29,198 nucleotides of DNA from an uncultured Lachnospiraceae bacterium (GCA_902783735.1 CACZSE010000036.1:1-29198); one strand, 5' to 3'; positions 1 through 8,078 are shown, counted from the first letter of the stretch. The notes: generated by a model from the sequence alone, not told the origin. Program-made: numbers and translations.

Positions 1-1272
1 AAGGAACGTACCATCCGTCCAAGCTCCATAACAAAAGTAGAATTCACCGAACAGATGAGAAGAGACGGATATACCCTCATTGTTCCCCAGATGTCACCCA
101 TTCATTTTGAGATCATGGAGCCCGCCATGGCCAGCTGCGGCTATAACTTGGTAGTCTTAGATACCAACAGCCGTGCATCAATAGACATGGGACTTAAATA
201 TGTAAATAATGACGCGTGCTATCCTTCGTTATTAGTTGTAGGTCAGCTCATGGAGGCTCTTTTCAGCGGTAAATATGATCTTGATAAGACCGCTCTTGTC
301 ATTACTCAGACAGGTGGTGGTTGCCGTGCGACAAACTACATTGGTTTTATCAGAAGAGCTCTAAAAAAAGCCGGTCTTGAACATATACCGGTCATCTCCC
401 TTAATCTGGGAGGTATTGAAACGAACTCCGGCTTTAAGATCAACGCGGAATTCTTATCAAAAGCAGCTGTAGGTGCGGTATTTGGTGACATCTTCCAAAA
501 AGTTACATACCGTATGCGTCCCTATGAGATAGAGCCCGGAAGTGTAGACAGGCTGCATGAGACCTGGAAGAAACGATGCATCGAGTTTTTGACAGCAAAG
601 CATGTCAACTATACCAAAATGTATCACATGATGAAGACGATCATAAAAGAATTCGATGAGATACCCATCCATGAGGATCTGAAAAAGCCGCGTGTTGGAA
701 TTGTCGGCGAGATCCTTGTAAAGTATTCTCCCGCCGGGAATAACAGACTTGTGGAACTTTTGGAGGCCGAAGGTGCCGAAGCCGTGGTACCTGAGCTCAT
801 GGGATTCATGCTCTACTGCTTCTATGATCAGGTTTATAAAAACGAACACTTCTATACCAGCAAAAAGAGCGCTATACTCTCTCAGTTGGGAATAAATGCA
901 ATAGAGTTTTTAACCGGGCCCATAAATAAAGCCTACAAAAAGAGTAAGCATTTCGATCCGGCTCCGCCTATTTCGACACTCATTAAATATGCTCAGGATT
1001 ATGTATCTATAGGCAATCAGACCGGTGAAGGCTGGTTTTTGGTAGGCGAAATGATAGAACTTATTCATTCCGGTGCACCTAACATAGTTTGTACACAGCC
1101 GTTTGGATGTCTTCCGAATCATATAGTCGGAAAAGGCGTCATTAAGGAAATAAGACGAACCCATCCCGAGGCAAATATCGTTGCCATAGATTACGATCCC
1201 GGTGCCAGTGAAGTTAATCAGTTGAATCGTATAAAGCTGATGCTGTCGGCAGCCGTTAAAAAGATGAAATAA
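1..1272 (+). CDS. Acyl-CoA dehydratase activase-related protein (HgdC/DUF2229 type), C-terminal part
   Basis: The reading frame is open from base 1, so the gene starts outside the window; the internal ATG at 55 is not the start. About 423 residues are visible. The segments SPIHFEIMEPAM, TQTGGGCRATNY, GGIETNSGF and QPFGCLPNHIVGKG match the C-terminal HgdB-like region of the very long (about 1400 residue) clostridial fusions in which BcrA/BadF/HgdC-type ATPase domains precede a DUF2229 and dehydratase-like part. The cysteines in GGGCRATNY and PFGCLPNH are candidate iron-sulfur ligands. Relatives activate 2-hydroxyacyl-CoA dehydratases by ATP-driven electron transfer, but the substrate of these long stand-alone forms is not known to me. 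It ends at a strong bidirectional terminator. The family call is firm; the function is not. Confidence 0.82.
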   Translation, partial: KERTIRPSSITKVEFTEQMRRDGYTLIVPQMSPIHFEIMEPAMASCGYNLVVLDTNSRASIDMGLKYVNNDACYPSLLVVGQLMEALFSGKYDLDKTALVITQTGGGCRATNYIGFIRRALKKAGLEHIPVISLNLGGIETNSGFKINAEFLSKAAVGAVFGDIFQKVTYRMRPYEIEPGSVDRLHETWKKRCIEFLTAKHVNYTKMYHMMKTIIKEFDEIPIHEDLKKPRVGIVGEILVKYSPAGNNRLVELLEAEGAEAVVPELMGFMLYCFYDQVYKNEHFYTSKKSAILSQLGINAIEFLTGPINKAYKKSKHFDPAPPISTLIKYAQDYVSIGNQTGEGWFLVGEMIELIHSGAPNIVCTQPFGCLPNHIVGKGVIKEIRRTHPEANIVAIDYDPGASEVNQLNRIKLMLSAAVKKMK

Positions 1273-1328
1273 AAAAAGAGAGGCTTTTCAGTGTTGTTAA
1301 ATTCTTCACACTGTGCCTCTCTTTTTTT
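1271..1328. terminator. Bidirectional intrinsic terminator between convergent genes
   Basis: An A-run followed by GAGAGGC (1278-1284) pairs with GCCTCTC (1315-1321) followed by a T-run. An inner CAGTGT/ACACTG stem (1289-1294 with 1308-1313) lies within the loop. The A-run on one side and T-run on the other make it work in both directions. It serves the plus-strand gene ending at 1272 and the minus-strand operon ending at 1335. Confidence 0.88.
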
Positions 1329-1334
1329 GATATA

Positions 1335-1610
1335 TTACATATGAGCACCGGCCCAAAGGTCATGCTGTTCGTCCACCTGTCTGTTTAACCAGTCAACAGC
1401 CTTATCCTTACCTTCCTCAGTCAATTCAAATCTGTTATACTGCTTAAGCTTCTCATCGGTCTTGATATAATTATATGGTTCGGGCCATATGCAGGCTTCG
1501 ATCTCCTCACCCGATCTGCTGAGTCTGTAGCGCATTCCTTTATAGCTTCCGGTCATAGCTTCTTTTTTTATGAAATTTAATGCGATCGAAGATTTGAGTA
1601 TATATTCCAT
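1335..1610 (-). CDS. Small conserved-looking protein of unknown function (91 aa)
   Basis: A 91-residue soluble protein with no signal peptide or membrane segment. It is rich in aromatic and charged residues (GSYKGMRYRLSRSGEEIEA, IWPEPYNY, FELTEEGKDKAVDWLN). The central RYRLSRSGEEIEACIWPEP stretch looks like a beta-hairpin domain followed by a C-terminal helix. I do not recognise a named domain. It starts 17 bases after the stop of the upstream kinase-like gene and is the last gene before the shared terminator, so it is probably co-transcribed with the glucanase operon. The Shine-Dalgarno site is weak (GGTT about 11 bases upstream), which suggests translational coupling. The coding call rests on the operon position and protein-like composition. 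Confidence 0.68.
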   Translation of the reverse strand: MEYILKSSIALNFIKKEAMTGSYKGMRYRLSRSGEEIEACIWPEPYNYIKTDEKLKQYNRFELTEEGKDKAVDWLNRQVDEQHDLWAGAHM

Positions 1611-1627
1611 GTTTTAAATATGAACCA

Positions 1628-2755
1628 TTACAATTCAAACTCTACTCTGAAGGTTGTTCCCATGTCCTCCTCAGAATCTACTTCTATATTTCCGTTTAAG
1701 AGTTCGACAAGTCTTTTTACAACCGTCAATCCAAGTCCTGTGCCCTTTCCGTATTTATTTGGATTTCTCTTTTCCTGAGAAAATTCATCATATATCTTTG
1801 GAATGAAGGATTCACCAATGCCGCAGCCATCGTCTTTAACCCTGAAGAAAACCTTTAAAGATTTACCGTCGGTTTCGGTATCTTCAGCCTTTACATCAAA
1901 GGTAATCTTACCCTCATCGGTAAACCTTATTGAATTCATCAAAAGATTGATAGCTATCTGCTGCACTCTTCCGGGATCACATACAAGTCTCTTTTTTCTG
2001 TCATAATCACGACTCACCAAAAACTTAAGTCCTTTTTCTTCAGCAAGCGGTCTTATGACAGTTTCGATACCGTCGATGATCATCTCAAAAGCACATTCTT
2101 TTTCTTCGAGGATAAGATTATCATTTTCTATACTTCTGATATCTATAAGTTCCTGAGAAAGCGTCATAAGATAGTTGCTGGCAGCATGCACTCTTCTCAT
2201 ATCAAAAGAGAGTTTGTCCGGATCCGTCGCATATCTGTCCATATATGATATTGAATAGATGGCACTCAGCGGATTTTTCATCTCAAGTCTGAGTCTTGCT
2301 ATCAGCTCATCTGTACGTCTTTTTTCTTTCTTCTCATTGCGCAAAGATTTTTCGAGGTTTTTCCTGAGTTCTTCTATCTCACGTTCTTTACGTTTTTCCT
2401 CGGTAACATCTACAAGGCTTCCTGCAAGACCTGCAATCTTGTCATTATCATATATCGGCGCTTTCGAGATCATAATATCTCTTTTTTCACCTTTTATGAT
2501 AAGTATCGCATGACGCATATAAACAGTCTCACCGTCAAGCACCTTCACCTCATCCGAAACAAAGGTATCAACATCTGTAAGCCATCCCATTTCTTCATCA
2601 TTTTTTCCGATAAGATCATCTTCACTGTCCAGTCCGAAATAATTCAGGAAAGCTTTATTTACACCTACATACTTTCTGTCACAGTCTTTCCAGAATATGC
2701 ACTCCAAAGCTGTGTCTATGATCTTTTCGAATATCAGATCAGTATTCTTCGCCAT
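1628..2755 (-). CDS. PAS domain histidine-kinase-like protein lacking the phospho-acceptor histidine
   Basis: A cytoplasmic protein of 375 residues with no membrane segment. A PAS domain (about residues 5-120, ending in the typical GSLVDVTEEK) is followed by a coiled coil (about 120-150), a HisKA-like helix pair (about 150-210) and an HATPase_c domain (about 240-374). The ATP-binding boxes look intact: N-box NLLMNSIRF with N274, G1 box DDGCGIG with D309, F-box YDEFSQ and G2 box GKGTGLGL. In the H-box, however, the sequence is RLRLEMKNPLSAI where the family has SHEIRTPLNAI, so Leu157 sits at the histidine position (codon CTT at 2285-2287). Canonical autophosphorylation is therefore unlikely. 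ATG 2755 is preferred over GTG 2776, which touches the upstream stop, because AAGGG lies 7 bases before it. It is the third gene of the GH9-GH5 operon. Confidence 0.88.
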   Translation of the reverse strand: MAKNTDLIFEKIIDTALECIFWKDCDRKYVGVNKAFLNYFGLDSEDDLIGKNDEEMGWLTDVDTFVSDEVKVLDGETVYMRHAILIIKGEKRDIMISKAPIYDNDKIAGLAGSLVDVTEEKRKEREIEELRKNLEKSLRNEKKEKRRTDELIARLRLEMKNPLSAIYSISYMDRYATDPDKLSFDMRRVHAASNYLMTLSQELIDIRSIENDNLILEEKECAFEMIIDGIETVIRPLAEEKGLKFLVSRDYDRKKRLVCDPGRVQQIAINLLMNSIRFTDEGKITFDVKAEDTETDGKSLKVFFRVKDDGCGIGESFIPKIYDEFSQEKRNPNKYGKGTGLGLTVVKRLVELLNGNIEVDSEEDMGTTFRVEFEL

Positions 2756-2762
2756 TCCTTCA

Positions 2763-2767
2763 CCCTT
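2763..2767 (-). promoter_or_regulatory. Ribosome binding site deciding the kinase-like gene start
   Basis: AAGGG lies 7 bases upstream of ATG 2755. The GTG at 2776 has no such site and overlaps the preceding TAG stop by one base. Confidence 0.6.
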
Positions 2768-2775
2768 CAAAAACA

Positions 2776-3702
2776 CTATTTATGATCACTTAATACTTTA
2801 AGATACCATCTGCAGGCCTCTCTCAGATCATCCTCTTCAAATCCCGTAGTTTTTTCACAAGTCGGGATAAATGTAGCACTGGTCTCATCTCTGTTCGAAA
2901 TGTTCCACATGATATATCCGACATCGAAAGAATCGGCAAGCGCTATCCATTTGTCTGCTTCCTCAAAATTGTTACTCAGATTTCCGTTGGCATTACAGCA
3001 GCCAAATTCCGAAATGAAGATAGGCAGGCCTTTATTTAATGCTTCCGTAAATTTATTTCTCAATTCGTCTCTGTGAGTATCAGCATAAAAATGTAATGCA
3101 TATATCACATTTTTATCGATAGTCACAGGGTCTGACGCAGCTTCATCCACATCCTGTGACCACCTGGGTGTTCCGCAGATAACAGGAGCATACTCATCAT
3201 ACTTTCTTATGACGGGTATCACTTCCTCAGCATATTTTTTTATATCACTCCATGTACAGTCCACATTTGGCTCGTTACAGATCTCATAGAAGACATTTCC
3301 ATATGCATGATACTTTGAAGCCACCAGTTCAAAGAACTTTTTTGCATCTTCTTTATGGATCAACGGATTTGAGTCCGACAAGATATGCCAGTCAATAATT
3401 ACATAGAGTCCCACCTCGGTAGCATAGCGAACTCCCTTGTCTATCAGATCGATGAGTTTTTCTCTGTTGGCATCATCACCCACACAGTATCCGTTTTCTT
3501 CGGCTGTATACATGGCAAGACGAATAATATCTATGTCCCACTTTTCACTCATAAACTCAAAGAAATCCCTGTTGATATACTGAGGATACCATGCGAGTCC
3601 ATGTGTGGAAAGACCTCTTAAAACAACCGTTTCATTGTTATGATCTACCAGTTTTCCTTTACTGTTTACATGTAATGCACCATGTTTTTCATATTTAGTC
3701 AT
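2776..3702 (-). CDS. GH5 family beta-glucanase (cellulase), no signal peptide
   Basis: A 308-residue single-domain glycoside hydrolase family 5 enzyme, probably subfamily 2, that cleaves beta-1,4-glucan links by a retaining mechanism. Visible landmarks are LRGLSTHG (29-35), IIDWH (102-106), the acid/base Glu144 in YEICNEPN, ALHFYA with His204 and Tyr206, the nucleophile Glu232 in FISEFG, and Trp266 in YIMWN. The length fits a bare catalytic domain without carbohydrate-binding module or dockerin. The N-terminus (MTKYEKHGAL) is polar and has no signal peptide, so the enzyme should be cytoplasmic and act on imported cellodextrins. It follows the GH9 gene after 28 bases and touches the kinase-like gene downstream. 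Confidence 0.92.
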   Translation of the reverse strand: MTKYEKHGALHVNSKGKLVDHNNETVVLRGLSTHGLAWYPQYINRDFFEFMSEKWDIDIIRLAMYTAEENGYCVGDDANREKLIDLIDKGVRYATEVGLYVIIDWHILSDSNPLIHKEDAKKFFELVASKYHAYGNVFYEICNEPNVDCTWSDIKKYAEEVIPVIRKYDEYAPVICGTPRWSQDVDEAASDPVTIDKNVIYALHFYADTHRDELRNKFTEALNKGLPIFISEFGCCNANGNLSNNFEEADKWIALADSFDVGYIMWNISNRDETSATFIPTCEKTTGFEEDDLREACRWYLKVLSDHK

Positions 3703-3730
3703 AATGCTTATACCCGCTCCCTTACAATTG

Positions 3731-5368
3731 TTACTTATATTCTACCATATATGAAGATAATAAGTACAAAAAAGGTGTATTCCAATAAATAGCAATTTCA
3801 TTTGTGGAATAACTATCGGTATCATCCAAATAAGCAAGCGCGGGAAGTGCATCCGGATTCTTGGATGCAATACATTCATCCTGTATCCCACCGTTCGGAC
3901 CACCGACTACCATACCCGGTACCAGAAAACCTGTAGCAACATATGGTCTGTGATGCGGATTAGATGAATAATTACTTCCATAGCCTGTCACAAAACTGAT
4001 ATTGTTGGCATTCTGTCCCAGTATATATGATATCTGCTCATATGCTATACGCTTATAATTCGGGTCGCTGTTATATCTGTCGGCTATGAGCAGCTGTCTG
4101 GCGCAGTTACAAGCCAGCATATTGGAACCCCAGATATAATCTCCGCCCAAAACCGATCTGTACCCATCGGCAAGCGCATATTGAAGTCTGTATGAAAATG
4201 CATATTTAAACTGTTCTTCTATCTTGGAAACAATGGATACATCCTTCTTATCATCAGGCAGGCTCATGTATGATATATTCGCATATGTTCCCACATCACT
4301 CCAGCCTAACCCCTGCATTCCTTTACCACAAAGATCCTTTATGTAGTTTACATAATTCAAATTGCTTGTGGCTTTATACAATTCAACAGCAGCCCAATAT
4401 ATCTCATCTTCGGCATTTGCATCTCCGTATTCTCCGGTCACTATATCTGTCGGATTGCAGAAGCCTCCGTCATATCTGTTCTTCAGCGCATAGTCAAATG
4501 CTCTTTTTGCGGCAATGAGTGCAGTTTCACTAAAAACCTTATCATATTTATCATATATGATCGATGCCTTTGCCATAACTGCGGCAAAAGCTGCCGAAGC
4601 GGTATTACTTATGGGGCTTAACACCAATTCATCCGTTTCATACTGAGGCATTACAAATCCCGGGAAGTCTCTGCATGTCACCTTATGATAAACACCACCG
4701 GAAACTTCATCCTGCATCTTAAGCATCCAGTCAAGCTCATATTTTGCTTCATCGAGGATATCAGGTATATCGTTACCGCTCTCAGGTATTCCAACCCCGT
4801 CATCCAACCAAAGGCTTTCAAAGTCCTCATATGCCATAAGCAGATCCGCAACAGCCGTTGCTCCTGCGACCACATATCTTCCGTAATCTCCTGCATCATG
4901 CCAGCCACCGGAAACATCCTTAAACTCATCCGTTCCGTAAATACGTGCTTTAGAAGTATGACATGCGGGATGCGCAACATCACCTGCAATATAATGATCC
5001 AGTTCCATTCCGCATCTTTGTCTGGTAAGCATCTTCAGGACGTCTTTTAACAGATTATGATATTCCTCGTTTCCTATGCAGAATGGATAAGATTCATCCC
5101 CGTTAGATACTCTTATATAATAAAAGCCCTCTTCATTAAGATCGCTGAAGTCTCCCCTTCTTACCTTTATACCTGCATAGGGCGCATCTGTCTCAGCTGA
5201 AAGCTTTCCACTGTATACAACTTTGTTATCTTTGTCATATACCGAAAAATCATCGGATATTCCCCTGCTCTTAACCACAAAAGTCTTAGGAGCATTTTTC
5301 ATAAATCCGATCTGATTAATATCTATATTTGTTCTGTCAGCACCCGGGGTGCCTAAGTCTTTCACCAT
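3731..5368 (-). CDS. GH9 family beta-glucanase with N-terminal Ig-like domain, no signal peptide
   Basis: A 545-residue GH9 inverting glucanase. An N-terminal CelD-type Ig-like domain (about residues 14-100, starting INQIGF) precedes the (alpha/alpha)6 barrel. Catalytic landmarks are GGWHDAGDYGRY with Asp158 and Asp161, the NPHHRP motif at about 470-475, and the general acid Glu524 in TNEIAIYWNTP. The frame opens upstream to an ATG at 5437, but that codon lies in the loop of a terminator hairpin. ATG 5368, with GAGGA 7 bases upstream, is the better start. Neither start gives a signal peptide, so a cytoplasmic cellodextrinase is likely. It is first in a four-gene operon with the GH5 gene. Its promoter must lie between the terminator and 5380; only a weak CATAAT (-10-like) is visible there. 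Confidence 0.92.
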   Translation of the reverse strand: MVKDLGTPGADRTNIDINQIGFMKNAPKTFVVKSRGISDDFSVYDKDNKVVYSGKLSAETDAPYAGIKVRRGDFSDLNEEGFYYIRVSNGDESYPFCIGNEEYHNLLKDVLKMLTRQRCGMELDHYIAGDVAHPACHTSKARIYGTDEFKDVSGGWHDAGDYGRYVVAGATAVADLLMAYEDFESLWLDDGVGIPESGNDIPDILDEAKYELDWMLKMQDEVSGGVYHKVTCRDFPGFVMPQYETDELVLSPISNTASAAFAAVMAKASIIYDKYDKVFSETALIAAKRAFDYALKNRYDGGFCNPTDIVTGEYGDANAEDEIYWAAVELYKATSNLNYVNYIKDLCGKGMQGLGWSDVGTYANISYMSLPDDKKDVSIVSKIEEQFKYAFSYRLQYALADGYRSVLGGDYIWGSNMLACNCARQLLIADRYNSDPNYKRIAYEQISYILGQNANNISFVTGYGSNYSSNPHHRPYVATGFLVPGMVVGGPNGGIQDECIASKNPDALPALAYLDDTDSYSTNEIAIYWNTPFLYLLSSYMVEYK

Positions 5369-5375
5369 GGTAAAA

Positions 5376-5380
5376 TCCTC
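5376..5380 (-). promoter_or_regulatory. Ribosome binding site deciding the GH9 start
   Basis: GAGGA lies 7 bases upstream of ATG 5368. The alternative ATG at 5437 is inside a terminator stem-loop and has no usable site. Confidence 0.6.
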
Positions 5381-5421
5381 GGATCCTTCCTGCATATTAT
5401 GCAAATCATAATTGTTCTTAG

Positions 5422-5452
5422 AAAAAAAGGTGAGCATCAGCTCACCTTTTTA
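5422..5452 (-). terminator. Intrinsic terminator of the DUF58/11-mer-repeat operon
   Basis: A perfect 7-bp stem (GGTGAGC 5429-5435 with GCTCACC 5440-5446) has a 4-base loop and is extended by A/T pairs. On the minus strand it is followed by a run of seven T. It lies 13 bases past the stop of the membrane protein gene at 5465 and separates that operon from the glucanase operon. Confidence 0.88.
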
Positions 5453-5464
5453 TAATCACTTTGA

Positions 5465-6991
5465 TCATTTCTTTTTGTAGCTTGAAGATTGATGTTTGTT
5501 ATTTTTTGAACCCTCAGCAGATTTTGTGTCTTTCTTGTCTTTTACGGCTTCTTTGACATCTTCGGCTTTTTCCTTTACTTCATCCTTGATGCCTTCTTTT
5601 TTCTCATCTACTGCCTTGAGTGCTTCCTCAACCTTGTTATCTACAGTATTTTGAGCTTCTTTAGCCTTTTCTTCAACAATATCCTTTACAGCTTCCGCTT
5701 TTTCTTCAACAACTTCTTTAACCTCTTCAGCTTTTTCTTCTGCTTTGGCGGTTACATCAGCTGCTTTTTCTTCTGCGTTCTCTTTAACCTCTTCAACTTT
5801 TTTCTCAACTTCTGCCTTGGCTTCTTCCACCTTGGTCTGAACGTTTTCTTTAACTTCCTCAACCTTATCGGCTGCTTCGGTATTAACTTCTTCCTTTACC
5901 TGTGCAACATCCTTTACATCGTCTGCATAATCTACTATTTCATTCGGAATCTCCGCTGCCTTGGTAACAGAAGTCTCATTAAGAGGAGCTTTCTTAGACT
6001 CTTTATGGTAGATCCACTCTCTCTTTTCAACCATTGCGGCTGACTCAAGTGTTTCATCGGAAGATATATCTTTATGCCAGTGGCTCTTATAGATCTTTAT
6101 AATGATAGCTGCGATAGCTGCTACCACAAGAGCCAGTATGATACTTGCCACAGCAACCTCTACATAATAAAGTGTTGTTCCCGCAGGTGCAACTGAAGTC
6201 TCAGATGCAAATTCAACCTGGCTTGACTGAACAAATGAGAAGAGATTGAAAACTCCCGCAACCCCCTTTAACAGATTTGTCCACAGAGCGGCAAATATGT
6301 TCTCGGATGCTCTTGACTGAATTACAAGCATAACAGCAATGATAAGCGCGATAATGGGGCCGATGAATCTGTTGGAGTTTCCATACATGTAATCAACAGG
6401 TGCATTTTCATCGATCTGACTGTTATCTGCAAGCTTAATGGCATTTGCAACATATGCTCTTATAAGCACAAATGCAAAGAATGCTATACAGATAAGGCAT
6501 ACAAATGTGGCAAACATGTGGTACTTAGCACCCAGTGAAACATCTCCGAGTCCACCCTGTTTGGGAGGCTGGGTAACCTTTTCGGCAGCATAATCAACAT
6601 ATGCAAAAAAAGCAAGGAATACCGAACATGAAGCAAAATGTATAACACCGAATGACTGATTCTTTTTCTTATAGAAGTCATTCATGTCTATGATCATTAT
6701 AAGTAAAGCAAAACCGGCTATCATATACTTGTGAATATTGTTTCCGTAAGGAATGTAGAAAGAGACAGCCAGTATGATTATGTGGGCAATGAATGACACA
6801 GGAAGTGCATTCACAAACAATCTGATCATTGTATATGCAAAAAGCACTATTGCCGACATGAGAGCATATTGCCAAGAAAACTTATCGTATCTTGCAAGTG
6901 CAGTCACTCCCAGGGATGCTCCCAGTCCAAGGAGATATATCAACATGCAGTTTGAAAAATCGAATATCGTCTTATATCTTTTACTAATCAT
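5465..6991 (-). CDS. Polytopic membrane protein with C-terminal Lys/Glu 11-residue repeats
   Basis: 508 residues. The first 300 or so hold about eight hydrophobic segments (for example near 10-32, 38-60, 66-83, 88-105, 117-135, 157-180, 210-228 and 270-300). A hydrophilic tail of about 200 residues follows and is probably cytoplasmic. Within it, residues 374-483 are ten ungapped 11-residue units of the type xxKVEEVKExV, predicting a long amphipathic or solenoid-like helix similar to LEA group 3 or apolipoprotein repeats. The protein ends in a basic, Ser-rich tail (SSSYKKK). The start overlaps the DUF58-like gene by 8 bases. Membrane partners of DUF58 proteins often carry transglutaminase or DUF4129 domains; I see neither here. 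Function unknown; a membrane-anchored scaffold is a guess. Confidence 0.83.
   Translation of the reverse strand: MISKRYKTIFDFSNCMLIYLLGLGASLGVTALARYDKFSWQYALMSAIVLFAYTMIRLFVNALPVSFIAHIIILAVSFYIPYGNNIHKYMIAGFALLIMIIDMNDFYKKKNQSFGVIHFASCSVFLAFFAYVDYAAEKVTQPPKQGGLGDVSLGAKYHMFATFVCLICIAFFAFVLIRAYVANAIKLADNSQIDENAPVDYMYGNSNRFIGPIIALIIAVMLVIQSRASENIFAALWTNLLKGVAGVFNLFSFVQSSQVEFASETSVAPAGTTLYYVEVAVASIILALVVAAIAAIIIKIYKSHWHKDISSDETLESAAMVEKREWIYHKESKKAPLNETSVTKAAEIPNEIVDYADDVKDVAQVKEEVNTEAADKVEEVKENVQTKVEEAKAEVEKKVEEVKENAEEKAADVTAKAEEKAEEVKEVVEEKAEAVKDIVEEKAKEAQNTVDNKVEEALKAVDEKKEGIKDEVKEKAEDVKEAVKDKKDTKSAEGSKNNKHQSSSYKKK
5543..5872 (-). repeat. Ten tandem 33-base units encoding 11-residue helical repeats
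   Basis: The encoded units begin ADKVEEVKENV, QTKVEEAKAEV, EKKVEEVKENA and end KEKAEDVKEAV, with position 3 almost always Lys, positions 4, 7 and 11 hydrophobic and position 8 mostly Lys. There is no gap in register across 110 residues. The DNA copies are diverged, so this is a protein-level repeat rather than a recent expansion. Confidence 0.88.
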
Positions 6992-7988
6992 TTTCTACCA
7001 CCCACTTTACAATCTTTTCTTTGTCATCTTCGTACGGTGTAATGTCAACATCCTTGAATTCGGGAATGATAAGCTTTGTGCTGTGTCCCTTGGCTATAAA
7101 CTCATCAAGGAGCTTAACGAAATCTGATTTTCTGTTGTTAGATATAATAACAAAATCCGTACTGCCGTCATCGAGTCTCTCAGCCTCACCAAGAACATGC
7201 TTAAATGCTCTGGGACTCTTTGTGACATCTATTCTGGCAATAGTCTTCTGAAGAGACTTCTTGTCATCCTTGTCGGAAACGGCATCAAGTTTGCACTCTT
7301 CTCCGGTTATCATGTCGATACCGTTTGTAAAGAATTTAACCGGTATATTCTCTTTACAGCATCTGTCCACAAAATAATCTGCTATACGAACTCCGTCCTC
7401 CACAAGCTCGTCAGCTCTTGACATTGAGTTGAGCTCGGCATTGAGAAGAACAACACACTTCCTGTCTTCTCCTTCCTCCTTGATCGAACTCATGATCCTG
7501 TTGACATTTTCCGGAACACTCATATCATGAATGGGTTTAGGAAGAACATACATAAGTCTGGGAGTCTTTAAGGTCATACGTCTGGCTTTTGAAATAAAGA
7601 AGTCCATACCGAATACGTCTATGCTCGCCAACTGATAGCAACCTCTCTTTGTACATTTGAAAGGATAGTATCTTGTAACCTTCTGATAAGGCAGAACCGA
7701 AAAATAATCGCTTCTGTATATCTGGTCGGTAACAGCGGAACTCTTCTTGACCTCAGCAAACTTAAATACTTTAGGAAGTGCGAATCTGATCTGCAGGATC
7801 GAGATCGGCAAAACCTTGTCGTTTGAAATCTTCTCAATAAGTTTGTTGTCTTCTCCCTCTCTTACAAAATCCCTTTCGAACTCTACGGAAATGTTCAATC
7901 CTTTATGCCAAAATCTCTTGTAGATCAGGCTTACAAGGAAATATAGAACTATTCCTACCAGTAGTACAATCAACAATTTCATCTTCAC
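6984..7988 (-). CDS. DUF58-like membrane-anchored protein missing the core DUF58 signature
   Basis: 334 residues. An N-terminal hydrophobic hairpin region (about 4-24) precedes a beta-rich domain (GLNISVEFERDFVREGEDNKL onward to YVLPKP) and a vWA-like C-terminal half (CVVLLNAE, DGVRIADYF, IPVKFFTNG, FVIISNN). This order matches DUF58 proteins, which usually accompany MoxR-type AAA ATPases and act in envelope processes. DUF58 proteins normally carry, between the VLPKP-like segment and the CVVLLN-like strand, a conserved run with an REYxxGDxxxxINWKASAR-type motif. Here residues 166-177 pass directly from one part to the other and the motif is absent. No MoxR gene is next to it. Translation is coupled to the downstream membrane protein by an 8-base overlap. 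Confidence 0.78.
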   Translation of the reverse strand: MKMKLLIVLLVGIVLYFLVSLIYKRFWHKGLNISVEFERDFVREGEDNKLIEKISNDKVLPISILQIRFALPKVFKFAEVKKSSAVTDQIYRSDYFSVLPYQKVTRYYPFKCTKRGCYQLASIDVFGMDFFISKARRMTLKTPRLMYVLPKPIHDMSVPENVNRIMSSIKEEGEDRKCVVLLNAELNSMSRADELVEDGVRIADYFVDRCCKENIPVKFFTNGIDMITGEECKLDAVSDKDDKKSLQKTIARIDVTKSPRAFKHVLGEAERLDDGSTDFVIISNNRKSDFVKLLDEFIAKGHSTKLIIPEFKDVDITPYEDDKEKIVKWVVEND

Positions 7989-8049
7989 AAACCCTCACTT
8001 AATTAAAGTATAAATTGTTATGGTCCAAATAAAAAACTATACCGTTTTG

Positions 8050-8078
8050 ATTATATCACACTTTTTTTCTATTGTGTA
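8050..8078 (-). promoter_or_regulatory. Sigma-A type promoter for the DUF58 operon
   Basis: On the minus strand, TACACA (8073-8078) is followed after 17 bases by TATAAT (8050-8055), which is preceded by TGA (extended -10). It lies about 60 bases upstream of ATG 7988. A 13-base palindrome lies just upstream at 8093-8105. Confidence 0.62.

Noticed and set aside
3731..5437. Possible signal peptide at the N-terminus of the long GH9 frame
   Set aside because: MLTFFSKNNYDLHN is too short and polar to be a signal peptide, and the start codon lies in a terminator loop.
5651..6043. Plus-strand frame of 130 codons extremely rich in Phe, Leu and Asn
   Set aside because: It is the antisense shadow of the Lys/Glu repeat tail of the membrane protein. 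Its composition is fully explained by that, and it has no ribosome binding site.
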